Assembly: GCF_001957125.1 (NCBI RefSeq)
Contig: NZ_MPHJ01000011.1
Span: 62,423-126,422, forward strand
DNA: 64,000 bases
DNA from: Shewanella sp. UCD-KL12
GTDB taxonomy: Bacteria; Pseudomonadota; Gammaproteobacteria; Enterobacterales; Shewanellaceae
Direction of reading: 5' to 3'
The notes under the pieces were generated by a model. The model made no database searches and was not told the DNA's origin. It saw nothing but the letters and a program-made list of their open reading frames with translations. Shown here piece after piece: positions 33,334 to 41,240 of this stretch (the stretch's first letter is position 1; the number at the start of each line of letters is the position of its first letter). The position numbers and the translations under genes are program-made.

Positions 33334-35163
33334 GTGTATAAATATATTAACAAAGGCATACTCAATATAATTGTAGTATGCCTAATTGTTGATATCAGCA
33401 GTACTGTTGCGGCTGATAACTTAGATATAAATAAAACTCTAATTTATGCTGAAAGCATAAAGAGTTCTTCGCCAGCTGAATTTAATAAGCTCTTAGTTGA
33501 GCTGAGTAATGAAAATCTACCTTTTTCACCAACACAGAAGCTACATCTAGAATATTTACTTGGGTACCAGCTATCTTTTAAAGGAGAGTTTGAAAAAGCA
33601 ATCAGTGCTTATGATAAAATTATTCAATCTCATAAAAGTACTAACTTATTAAAATATAAAGCTACTATATCTACTGTTAACATTTATGCTATTTCTAAGA
33701 GTTGGAGTGTAGGTCTAAACCGTTTATCCACTATAATAGAGCTAACACCAACAATAAAAGATGATGCTGTTAGACAGTTAGGCATTGCTTCAGCAGCTCT
33801 TTTTTATAACCAACTTGGTCAATATCAACTCGCTCTATCTTTCGCAAATAAACTTCTGCATGAACCTATTGAAGGTCGAACACTTTGTGTAGCCCACAAC
33901 CTAAAACTAGAATCTCAATTCGAGCTTGGGCTACTTAAAGAAGATGATCCGCAGATCCTTGAGGGGATACGAGCCTGCCAGCAGAGCAATGAAGTGGTGA
34001 TGGAAAGCGCCATCTATAGTTACCTGGCCGAGCTTCACCTTAAGAACAATAACCCTCAGAAAGCGATTTTAACCTTAAACGAACAATTATCGGCTATCGA
34101 ACAGACTCGTTACGTACCAGCACTTGCAAGGTATTACTCATTACTTGCAGATGCATATCTACAAGATAGCAATAGCTTTCAAGCTGAGCGATATGCAATA
34201 GAGACTTTAGAAAAATCTCAAAATATCGGTAGTAATAAGCCCACAGTCATCGCCTACAAAGTCCTCTATCAAATAGCTGAATCCCGTGGTGAACATCAGC
34301 AGGCACTTGAATATCATAAGAAGTATGCCGAGGCCGATAGAGCTTATCTGGATGATATCAAGACTAAGCATTTAGCCTTCCAGTTAGCAGAGCATCAGAC
34401 CACTGAGCAGAAGAGCCGCATCGAGCTGTTAGATAAGCAGAACAACCTGCTTAAAGTTGAACAGAAACTGTCGGCCACAGAGGCTGAGAATAATCGTCTA
34501 TTTATTGCCATGTTAATTGCAATCATCACCTTGCTGCTGTTTTGGGCCTATAAGTCGTGGATGACCCAAAAACGTCTTAAACAGTTGGCTGAATATGATG
34601 CACTGACAGGCATTTTAAACCGTGGCCATTTTACTCAAGTCGCCGAAAGTGCCCTTCAATATTGTGCTAATACCGATATGTATCTGTGCTGTATCTTGTT
34701 TGACTTGGATAAGTTCAAAAACATCAATGATAGCTATGGTCATGCCTGTGGTGATTGGGTACTGAAACGGGTCGCAGAGGTGTGTAAAGCACAGGGACGC
34801 AATAATGATATCTTTGCAAGGCTTGGCGGTGAGGAGTTTTGCGTCGTGCTACCAAGCTGTGACCTACTCACAGCGACTAAGATTGCAGAGGAGTACCGCA
34901 AGGTCATTGAGCGTATCGACTCTTCAGGCTCAGGTTTTGACTTTAGTGTTAGCGCCAGCTTTGGCGTTACCGATACAATGCGTTCGAGCTACTCCTTAGA
35001 GAGCTTGATTGCCGATGCTGATGAAGCGATGTATCAGTCTAAACACAACGGCCGTAACCGCATTACTGTTTACTCAAAGCCAGAGGATGCAGATCCAAGT
35101 ACAAATACAGGGATGACCTCAGCAACATCCCAGGCTGACCTGCCGCTATTTACTGGCAGCTAA
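33334..35163 (+). CDS. TPR-containing membrane diguanylate cyclase (GGDEF)
   Basis: 609 residues from a GTG start without a strong Shine-Dalgarno. Signal peptide (ILNIIVVCLIVDISSTVAA), then a periplasmic region of TPR-like helical repeats (about 60-340: ALEYHKKYAEADRAYL and similar), a coiled segment, one membrane helix (about 389-408, LFIAMLIAIITLLLFWAY), and a GGDEF domain with substrate loop FDLDKFKNINDSYGHACGD and active site RLGGEEF (about 496-502). The GGEEF form is catalytically competent in the family, so it should make c-di-GMP. The first ~600 nt are visibly more AT-rich than the rest. It starts 14 nt after precursor 2 and is probably co-transcribed. Confidence 0.92.
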   Translation: MYKYINKGILNIIVVCLIVDISSTVAADNLDINKTLIYAESIKSSSPAEFNKLLVELSNENLPFSPTQKLHLEYLLGYQLSFKGEFEKAISAYDKIIQSHKSTNLLKYKATISTVNIYAISKSWSVGLNRLSTIIELTPTIKDDAVRQLGIASAALFYNQLGQYQLALSFANKLLHEPIEGRTLCVAHNLKLESQFELGLLKEDDPQILEGIRACQQSNEVVMESAIYSYLAELHLKNNNPQKAILTLNEQLSAIEQTRYVPALARYYSLLADAYLQDSNSFQAERYAIETLEKSQNIGSNKPTVIAYKVLYQIAESRGEHQQALEYHKKYAEADRAYLDDIKTKHLAFQLAEHQTTEQKSRIELLDKQNNLLKVEQKLSATEAENNRLFIAMLIAIITLLLFWAYKSWMTQKRLKQLAEYDALTGILNRGHFTQVAESALQYCANTDMYLCCILFDLDKFKNINDSYGHACGDWVLKRVAEVCKAQGRNNDIFARLGGEEFCVVLPSCDLLTATKIAEEYRKVIERIDSSGSGFDFSVSASFGVTDTMRSSYSLESLIADADEAMYQSKHNGRNRITVYSKPEDADPSTNTGMTSATSQADLPLFTGS

Positions 35164-35295
35164 CACACCAAGCGCAGTTTTATGCTGCAGGTGCTAAATT
35201 TTAAGTATGGTTTCAAGTACGAAGCATTTAGATTTTTAGCTTTATATTAATAGCTTTGAGCTTGAGGGCCTTTTTAAAACTAAAAAGGAATGTCT

Positions 35296-37038
35296 ATGCA
35301 AAGCTTGTGGGATGAACAAACCGCCAGTCAATTCACTACTGCAGTTGATCTGCGTGTCTATACCTCACGCTTGCTCGGCCAAGCGCCCTCGCTGGTTCTT
35401 CACGGTGGCGGCAACACCTCAGTAAAAACCCAAGTTAACAACCTGTTTGGAGATAGCGAAGAGATACTATTTGTTAAGGGCAGTGGTTGGGATTTAGAAA
35501 CAATCGAAGCGGCGGGCTTTGCGCCGGTTAAGATGGACGTTTTACTGAATATGGCCAAGTTACCTGAACTGACTGACAGTGATATGGTCAAGTATCAGCG
35601 CGCCGCCATGATAGACCCAAACGCACCGAATCCCTCTGTTGAAGCCATTTTGCACGCGATTATCCCGTTTGCTTTTGTCGACCATACCCATGCCGATACC
35701 ATAGTTACCCTAACCAATACGCCCGAAGGCGAAGCCTATATTGAGCAACTTTTCGGTAAACGTGTATTAGTGATCCCCTATGTGATGCCCGGATTTGCAC
35801 TGGCAAAACTCGTCTATGAGTTGACCCAAGCTATCGACTGGCACTCGATAGAGGGTTTGGTGTTAATGAACCATGGCCTGTTCACCTTCAGTGATGATGC
35901 TAAAACCGCATACGAAAACACCATTAAACTGGTCACTCAAGCTGAAGAGTTTATCGAAGCAAACCTGTGCATTAATGCTGAAACAAGAGAGGAGGATGAT
36001 CAGCAAGCAATTGAGTACTCTGATGATGAGGTCAGTATTGATTTGATTGAGCTGGCTCAGATCCGCAAGCTAGTTTCATCGCAAAAAGGCGCGGCGCACA
36101 TAGCACTGCTAAACAGTAGTAAGGGCTCATGCCATATCGCCTCACACCCTCAATTAAACAGCATAGCTTGTCGCGGGCCACTCACTCCCGATCACGTTAT
36201 TCGTACTAAACGTATTCCCGCAATTTTACATGAAGATTTCGATAATGAGCTTGGTCGTTATGCTCAAGCGTATATTGAGTATTTTGAAAAATTTCAAAGC
36301 GGCCAAACCATGCTTAACTACGCCCCTAACTTCGCTATCTGGCAGAACCGAGCAGCTATCTCATTCGGAAAAACCGTCGATCAGGCCTTGATTATCGAAG
36401 ATATCACCAGCCACACTTTCGATGCAATATTGACCGCAGAAGCACTTGGGGGCTACCAAGCCTTGAGCCCCGCGGAGATATTTTCCGTGGAATATTGGGA
36501 GCTTGAGCAAGCCAAGCTGAAAAAAGGTGCGAGCTTAGACCATAAACCGCTACTGGGCAAAGTGGCCATGGTTACCACAGCCTCAACTCACGTTGGCCAG
36601 GCCGTGGTGAGCCATTTAGAAACCCTAGGCGCCAATGTCGTTGAGCTAGGCGAGCACTTGGCGTTTGACTGCTTGGAATTTGATAGCTTAGATAAGTGTC
36701 AGGAAGCCGCCGAAACCGCCATCATAGATTATGGCGGGCTCGATATGGTGCTATGCCTTGGTGATGACCCCGCTAACCTGATGTTACTCAAAGCCTGTGA
36801 GCCCTTTTTAATTCATGGTATCAATCCCACAGTATTATGCGTAAACCACGGTGCTTTGCCCATTATGAGTGATGACAGTATTAAAGTACTGCATCTAAAC
36901 TGCTCAGCTAGCCCAATGTTAGCCACGCAAAAGACCAATGGTGAGCACCCGCAAACTGGCGTATTTAATCTACTCAGCGCTATCACTATGTTGCTATCGA
37001 CAGACTATGTCCCCCATGAAGAGGGAGTGACGGTTTAA
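35296..37038 (+). CDS. Class II aldolase domain fused to a short dehydrogenase-like Rossmann domain
   Basis: About 580 residues. Two ATGs compete; AAAAAGGA sits 6-7 nt before ATG 35296 and directly abuts ATG 35290, so the second is preferred. Residues ~30-230 carry the class II aldolase features: LHGGGNTSVK, the metal-binding DHTHADT and NHGLFTF. A middle part leads to a Rossmann-like segment (LGKVAMVTTASTHVGQAVVSHLETLGANVVELG) with no GxxxGxG and a short C-terminus, which looks like a reduced version of the dehydrogenase half in bifunctional rhamnulose-1-phosphate-aldolase-like proteins. The substrate is unknown. An LsrK-like kinase follows. Confidence 0.82.
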   Translation: MQSLWDEQTASQFTTAVDLRVYTSRLLGQAPSLVLHGGGNTSVKTQVNNLFGDSEEILFVKGSGWDLETIEAAGFAPVKMDVLLNMAKLPELTDSDMVKYQRAAMIDPNAPNPSVEAILHAIIPFAFVDHTHADTIVTLTNTPEGEAYIEQLFGKRVLVIPYVMPGFALAKLVYELTQAIDWHSIEGLVLMNHGLFTFSDDAKTAYENTIKLVTQAEEFIEANLCINAETREEDDQQAIEYSDDEVSIDLIELAQIRKLVSSQKGAAHIALLNSSKGSCHIASHPQLNSIACRGPLTPDHVIRTKRIPAILHEDFDNELGRYAQAYIEYFEKFQSGQTMLNYAPNFAIWQNRAAISFGKTVDQALIIEDITSHTFDAILTAEALGGYQALSPAEIFSVEYWELEQAKLKKGASLDHKPLLGKVAMVTTASTHVGQAVVSHLETLGANVVELGEHLAFDCLEFDSLDKCQEAAETAIIDYGGLDMVLCLGDDPANLMLLKACEPFLIHGINPTVLCVNHGALPIMSDDSIKVLHLNCSASPMLATQKTNGEHPQTGVFNLLSAITMLLSTDYVPHEEGVTV

Positions 37039-37355
37039 GGGCTGAGAAATTTTAGAAATAAGTGGTGAGTCAAAAGTTGTAAGTACAGCGTTGATATCTT
37101 CCTGCACTTACTCATCACTTACAGCTTAGTGTCTAATGCTTAGTGCTACAAGCGCATCAAACACAGTCTCGAATAGTGGGCAGCGAGAAAAAGCTGAGAA
37201 AGTTGCGAGTTACGAGAAAAAGATAGGTAAAGACAACTCAAGAGCCGAGAGCAACAGAACAAAACTGAACAGAAAAAGTAATCTGTCACCCTGAACGTGT
37301 TTCAGGGCCCACAGTAGAGATAACAGCAGTTTAATTTCTTAATCAAGGAGTGATA
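37039..37355. other. Intergenic region with a REP-like hairpin
   Basis: About 317 nt without a gene. It holds the hairpin CCCTGAACGTGTTTCAGGG (37289-37307) of a REP-like type, and upstream scraps of the heptamer family (GTTGCGAGTTACGAG, about 37201-37215). The ribosome site of the kinase gene (AAGGAG, 37345-37350) closes the region. Confidence 0.6.
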
Positions 37356-38978
37356 ATGGAAGAGTATCTGTTAGCCATAGATGCAGGCACGGGCAGTGGC
37401 CGTGCAGTGCTGTTTGATCTGCAAGGAAAGCAAATTTCAGTGGGGCAAGAGGAGTGGCAACACTTAGCCGAGGCAGGCGTTGATAACTCTATGGGCTTTG
37501 ATTTTGATAACGACTGGCCGCTGTTATGTCGCTGTATCAAACAAGCGATCAATAACGCTGAGGTAACCCCTCAACAAATTATCTCAGTATCAGCGACCAG
37601 TATGCGTGAAGGCATTGTGGTCTTCGATAAAAATGGTAATGAGATCTGGGCGGTTGCCAATGTCGATGCCCGCGCATCTAAACAGGTCACCGCCTTAAAA
37701 GCGTCCTCCCCCGATATTGAATATCGAGATTATCAACAGTCTGGGCAAACCTTTGCTCTTGGTGCTCTGCCCCGCTTGTTATGGCTTAAAGAGCATCACC
37801 CTGAATTGTATGACCAAGTGGCATCGGTTGCCATGCTGAGCGATTGGGTACTAGCTAAACTCAGCGGCGTGATTGCCACCGACCCCTCTAATGCTGGCAC
37901 CACAGGTATATTCTCTCTGGCTTCACGCAACTGGGCACCTGAGATGGCAAAGGAGGTCGGCCTTAATCCTGCTATCTTTCCTCCCGTGGTTGAAACCGGT
38001 ACAAAAATAGGTGAAGTCACAGCGCAAGCAGCAAGAGACTCAGGTCTAAGTGCTGGTACTGCGGTTGTGATGGGGGGCGGTGATGTGCAACTTGGCGCAG
38101 CAGGCCTTGGCGTGGTCAACCTTGGCGATATCGCGGTCTTAGGCGGCACCTTTTGGCAACAAGTGGTCAATATCGACGCACAAACCCCACCACCTGAAGA
38201 TATGTCGATCCGAGTAAATCCCCATGTAATTACAGGGCTGTCTCAAGCCGAGGGGATCACCTTTTTTAGTGGCTTAGTGATGCACTGGTTTGTCGACGCG
38301 TTTTGTCATCTCGAAAAGCAACTCGCCATAGAGTCAGGGATTGACCCTTATGCTTATATGGAGGAGTTAGCTCAACAGGTTCCAGTTGGTAGCTATGATA
38401 TCTTGCCAATATTTTCTGATGCGATGCATTACGACCACTGGTATCACGCCGCGCCCTCATTTATCAACCTGTCTCTGGACGCAGAAAAGAGCAACCCCGC
38501 TTGCCTATTTCGTAGCTTACAGGAGAATGCTTGTATTGTTTCGGCGATTAACCTTGAAAGTATTCAGGCATTTAGCCAACCAGAAAGTCGCACTTTCAAA
38601 GACGGTCGCGCTAGCCAAGAGAGCGCTAGCCAAAAGAGTAATGAGCAGACGATTGTATTTGCTGGCGGTGCAAGTAAAGGTTTTCTCTGGCCACAAATCC
38701 TTGCTGATGTCACAGGAAAAAGAGTGAAGATACCTCAAGTTAAAGAAGCCACCTCTTTAGGTTGCGCCATGGCTGCTGGCGTTGGTGTGGGCATCTTTGC
38801 CAACATCAAAGAAGCCGCTGACTCAATTGTACGTTGGGAAAAAGAGTATCAGCCCAATATGGAAAACTACCAGCACTACCAAAGCTTAAAAGCACGCTGG
38901 ATACAGGTTTACGAGCAGCAACTCAAACTGGTCGATAAAGGATTAACAAGCTCAATGTGGCAAGCGCCAGGGCTTTAA
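37356..38978 (+). CDS. lsrK: LsrK-like autoinducer-2 kinase (FGGY family)
   Basis: About 540 residues; AAGGAG 5 nt before ATG 37356 decides the start over GTG 37350. It follows E. coli LsrK closely by eye: LLAIDAGTGSGRAVLFDLQG, SATSMREGIVVFDKNG, DWVLAKLSG..DPSNAGTTG, VVMGGGDVQLG, VLGGTFWQQVVN, WYHAAPSFINLS, KEATSLGCAMAAGVGVGIF and the terminal TSSMWQAPGL. LsrK phosphorylates AI-2 (DPD) in the cytoplasm. A Ser/Gln/Lys-rich insertion (about 408-432) is absent from the E. coli protein. No lsr transporter, lsrF/G or lsrR gene is near; neighbours are an aldolase-like protein and a cupin, so another sugar-like substrate remains possible. Confidence 0.88.
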   Translation: MEEYLLAIDAGTGSGRAVLFDLQGKQISVGQEEWQHLAEAGVDNSMGFDFDNDWPLLCRCIKQAINNAEVTPQQIISVSATSMREGIVVFDKNGNEIWAVANVDARASKQVTALKASSPDIEYRDYQQSGQTFALGALPRLLWLKEHHPELYDQVASVAMLSDWVLAKLSGVIATDPSNAGTTGIFSLASRNWAPEMAKEVGLNPAIFPPVVETGTKIGEVTAQAARDSGLSAGTAVVMGGGDVQLGAAGLGVVNLGDIAVLGGTFWQQVVNIDAQTPPPEDMSIRVNPHVITGLSQAEGITFFSGLVMHWFVDAFCHLEKQLAIESGIDPYAYMEELAQQVPVGSYDILPIFSDAMHYDHWYHAAPSFINLSLDAEKSNPACLFRSLQENACIVSAINLESIQAFSQPESRTFKDGRASQESASQKSNEQTIVFAGGASKGFLWPQILADVTGKRVKIPQVKEATSLGCAMAAGVGVGIFANIKEAADSIVRWEKEYQPNMENYQHYQSLKARWIQVYEQQLKLVDKGLTSSMWQAPGL

Positions 38979-39035
38979 AGACGTTGCGAGCGCAAGACAG
39001 AGCAAAGAAAGTCTCGAGTTTCGAGATAGTACATC

Positions 39036-39060
39036 TAGCTCGTAGCTCGTAGCTCGTAGC
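39036..39060 (+). repeat. Heptamer tandem repeat (TAGCTCG)n
   Basis: Three and a half copies of TAGCTCG precede the cupin gene by 25 nt, preceded by related scraps (GTTGCGAGCGCAAG and CTCGAGTTTCGAG) from 38983. The unit matches the tract at 32285-32322. Confidence 0.85.
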
Positions 39061-39085
39061 AAATAATACAAAAACAGGAACCGCT

Positions 39086-39460
39086 ATGTATTTAACTAAT
39101 CAATCTGAACATGAATATCGTTTTGGCGAGTATGGACCTAAATACCTCACTAATGGACCAAGAGTCGATTTTGGCATTGTGGTGATAACACCTGGTGAAA
39201 CCCACCCTTGCCACAAACATGTCACGCAAGAGGAGTCTTTTTTGGTGCTTGAGGGGGAGTGTACTGTGTATGTTGATGGCGAGCCCGTTGTTATCAAAGA
39301 GGGCGACTACCTACGCTGTGAGCCTGGCGAGTCGCACCTATTTAGAAACGAGAGTGATAAATCATTCAAATCAGTATTTATCAAGGCGCCCTACAGCGAG
39401 GTCAAAGACAGTGTCTATATCGATTGGGAGCCCGGTAAGCCTTTCCCGAAAGATGAGTGA
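39086..39460 (+). CDS. Cupin domain protein
   Basis: 124 residues forming one conserved beta-barrel. Cupin motif 1 is seen as PGETHPCHKHVTQEESFLVLEGE (His, His, Glu metal ligands) and motif 2 as EPGESHLFRNES (His). AAACAGGAACC precedes the ATG. Small cupins of this type act as sugar isomerases, dioxygenases or binding proteins. The gene follows the LsrK-like kinase by 107 nt on the same strand and is likely part of the same pathway; the substrate is unknown. Confidence 0.85.
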   Translation: MYLTNQSEHEYRFGEYGPKYLTNGPRVDFGIVVITPGETHPCHKHVTQEESFLVLEGECTVYVDGEPVVIKEGDYLRCEPGESHLFRNESDKSFKSVFIKAPYSEVKDSVYIDWEPGKPFPKDE

Positions 39461-39465
39461 CGTTG

Positions 39466-39500
39466 AGGTTCTAGCGCCTATGAAATAGAAGCTAGAACCT
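39466..39500. terminator. Hairpin between convergent cupin and FMN-reductase genes
   Basis: Perfect 10-bp arms AGGTTCTAGC/GCTAGAACCT with a 15-nt loop sit 6 nt after the cupin stop and 18 nt before the convergent stop. It belongs to the same CTAG inverted-repeat set as those at 18652 and 27207. Confidence 0.65.
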
Positions 39501-39517
39501 AAACACTAGGGCAATAG

Positions 39518-40048
39518 TTATGCTTCATGAAGTTTAAATACCGCTTCAGTAAGCGCTTGCTTTAACTCCTCATTACTCAACTTGCCCGTTTCCATATCGA
39601 AGTTGTCAAAGAAGCTTGGGATAGAGAGGCTCGCCTTCACATCTGCAGCGAAGTAAGGCGCCGACCCAGTGGCTGCACCTAGTACCGTTTGTGCGCCTCC
39701 AGGTCCAGGAGAGGTAGCAAGCAGCACCATCGGCTTGTTCTGGAACACCTTCATGTCGATGCGTGAAGTCCAATCAAACAGGTTCTTATAAGCCGCTGTG
39801 TATGAACCATTATGCTCGGCAAATGAGATGATGATGCCATCGGCTTCGCCTAGCTTGGCAAAGAACTTCTGCGCGAGCTCTGGCTGACCTAGCTCCTCTT
39901 CTCTGTCTTGGCTGAAGATAGGCATCTCGTAGTCATTAATATCGAGTATCTCGACATCAGCCCCTTCCACCAGTGATGCTGCATAAGTGGCAAGCTGCTT
40001 ATTGATCGATTTTGTGCTGTTACTTGCTGCAAAGGCTAATAGTTTCAT
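39518..40048 (-). CDS. NADPH-dependent FMN reductase family protein
   Basis: 176 residues of the flavodoxin-like FMN_red fold. MKLLAFAASNSTKSINKQLATYAA is the phosphate-binding loop region, then IFSQDREEELGQPE, ADGIIISFAEHNGSYTAAYKNLFDW (substrate/flavin loop with the conserved YTAAYKN) and LLATSPGPGG. Such enzymes reduce quinones, azo dyes, metals or FMN with NAD(P)H. GAGATAGACC precedes the ATG. The divergent LysR regulator 126 nt away probably controls it. Confidence 0.9.
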   Translation of the reverse strand: MKLLAFAASNSTKSINKQLATYAASLVEGADVEILDINDYEMPIFSQDREEELGQPELAQKFFAKLGEADGIIISFAEHNGSYTAAYKNLFDWTSRIDMKVFQNKPMVLLATSPGPGGAQTVLGAATGSAPYFAADVKASLSIPSFFDNFDMETGKLSNEELKQALTEAVFKLHEA

Positions 40049-40174
40049 GGTCTATCTCCATATCTGGTTTAATCTGATGCTTTGTATTACAAGCACGCTG
40101 TATTTCAATGACAACCAGTGTATATTTAACCCATATAAAGATTAATAACCTAAAATGACAAAGATTGTTTCCAT

Positions 40175-41077
40175 ATGACTTCGAATAAACTTTTTGACGG
40201 TTTGATCATTTTTGATCAAGTAATTAAAAGTGGTGGCTTCTCAGCAGCGGCTGAAGCACTGGGGCACTCCACCTCGTTTATCAGTAAAGAGGTGAATAAA
40301 CTGGAGGCAAGACTTGGTGTCAGATTGCTAAATCGTACGACTCGCTCTATCGGTTTAACCCCTGAGGGCAAGGCTTTTCATCTTGAATGTCAGCAATTGA
40401 TAGGCAGTGCAGAACTTGCTGTAAACCTCATAACGCATAAAGATCTAGCCCCAAAAGGTGAGTTGAAGATCAGTTGCCCTGTGGGTTTTGCCAACCTCTA
40501 TCTAAAACCCATATTATGTGAATATATGTCACTTTACCCAAATGTCACCCTAGATTTAGATATGAATGACCGTCGAGCAGATGTGATATCTGAAGGGTTT
40601 GACTTAGCGATTCGTGCCTCTCAACAGTTGGATGAGTCTAGCCTTATTTGCCGTAAAATATACACGAGCAAGGCTTATACCGTGGCATCCAAAGCCTACC
40701 TAGAGCGCCATGGTAGCCCCCACCACCCGATGGAGCTGAGCAAGCATCACTGCTTATGTTACTCCAATTTAAAACATCCAAACCGCTGGGAGTATACCGA
40801 CAAAAAGGGGAAGCCCTTTACTGTCGATGTTCGACAAAAGGTGCTCTGTAATAGTGGTGAGATGAAACTCGATATGGCGATAGCTGGTCATGGAATATGC
40901 CGCCTTCCAAGCTTTTATAGCGAAAGAGCTATTGCATCTGGTCAGCTAGAGGTCCTTTTCGATGAGCTTCCTGCATCAGATATCGATGTCTTTGTGGTGT
41001 ACCCAAGTCGTAAGCACTTATCCCCTAAGGTGCGGGCTTTTATCGATTTAACTGTTGAACACCTTTCCAGCAGATGA
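40175..41077 (+). CDS. LysR-family transcriptional regulator
   Basis: 300 residues. The N-terminal helix-turn-helix (GLIIFDQVIKSGGFSAAAEALGHSTSFISKEVNKLEARL, seen in parts as SAAAEALGHSTSFISKEV) and RLLNRTTRSIGLTPEGKAF are standard for LysR proteins of the DmlR/CrgA type. A substrate-binding domain from about residue 90 follows. It is divergent from the FMN-reductase gene with a 126-nt shared promoter, the usual arrangement for a LysR regulator and its target. No clear Shine-Dalgarno precedes the ATG. Confidence 0.92.
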   Translation: MTSNKLFDGLIIFDQVIKSGGFSAAAEALGHSTSFISKEVNKLEARLGVRLLNRTTRSIGLTPEGKAFHLECQQLIGSAELAVNLITHKDLAPKGELKISCPVGFANLYLKPILCEYMSLYPNVTLDLDMNDRRADVISEGFDLAIRASQQLDESSLICRKIYTSKAYTVASKAYLERHGSPHHPMELSKHHCLCYSNLKHPNRWEYTDKKGKPFTVDVRQKVLCNSGEMKLDMAIAGHGICRLPSFYSERAIASGQLEVLFDELPASDIDVFVVYPSRKHLSPKVRAFIDLTVEHLSSR

Positions 41078-41240
41078 AGCCTAGTTAACATTAAGGCATT
41101 TACAGGCCACTTTTAGGTTTTTTGATAAAAACTTAAGGCTAAATTAAGATTCAGCACTGATTATCCCACTCACAAAAATGACTCTAAGCCATGTCTCTTA
41201 GCATGGGAAAAGAGTAAATAATTATTAGGTGGGTCTACAC

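Noticed and set aside
35296..37038. Full bifunctional rhamnulose-1-phosphate aldolase/alcohol dehydrogenase
   Set aside because: The dehydrogenase half is clearly shortened and lacks a normal nucleotide loop, and no rhamnose genes are near, so the specific name was not used.
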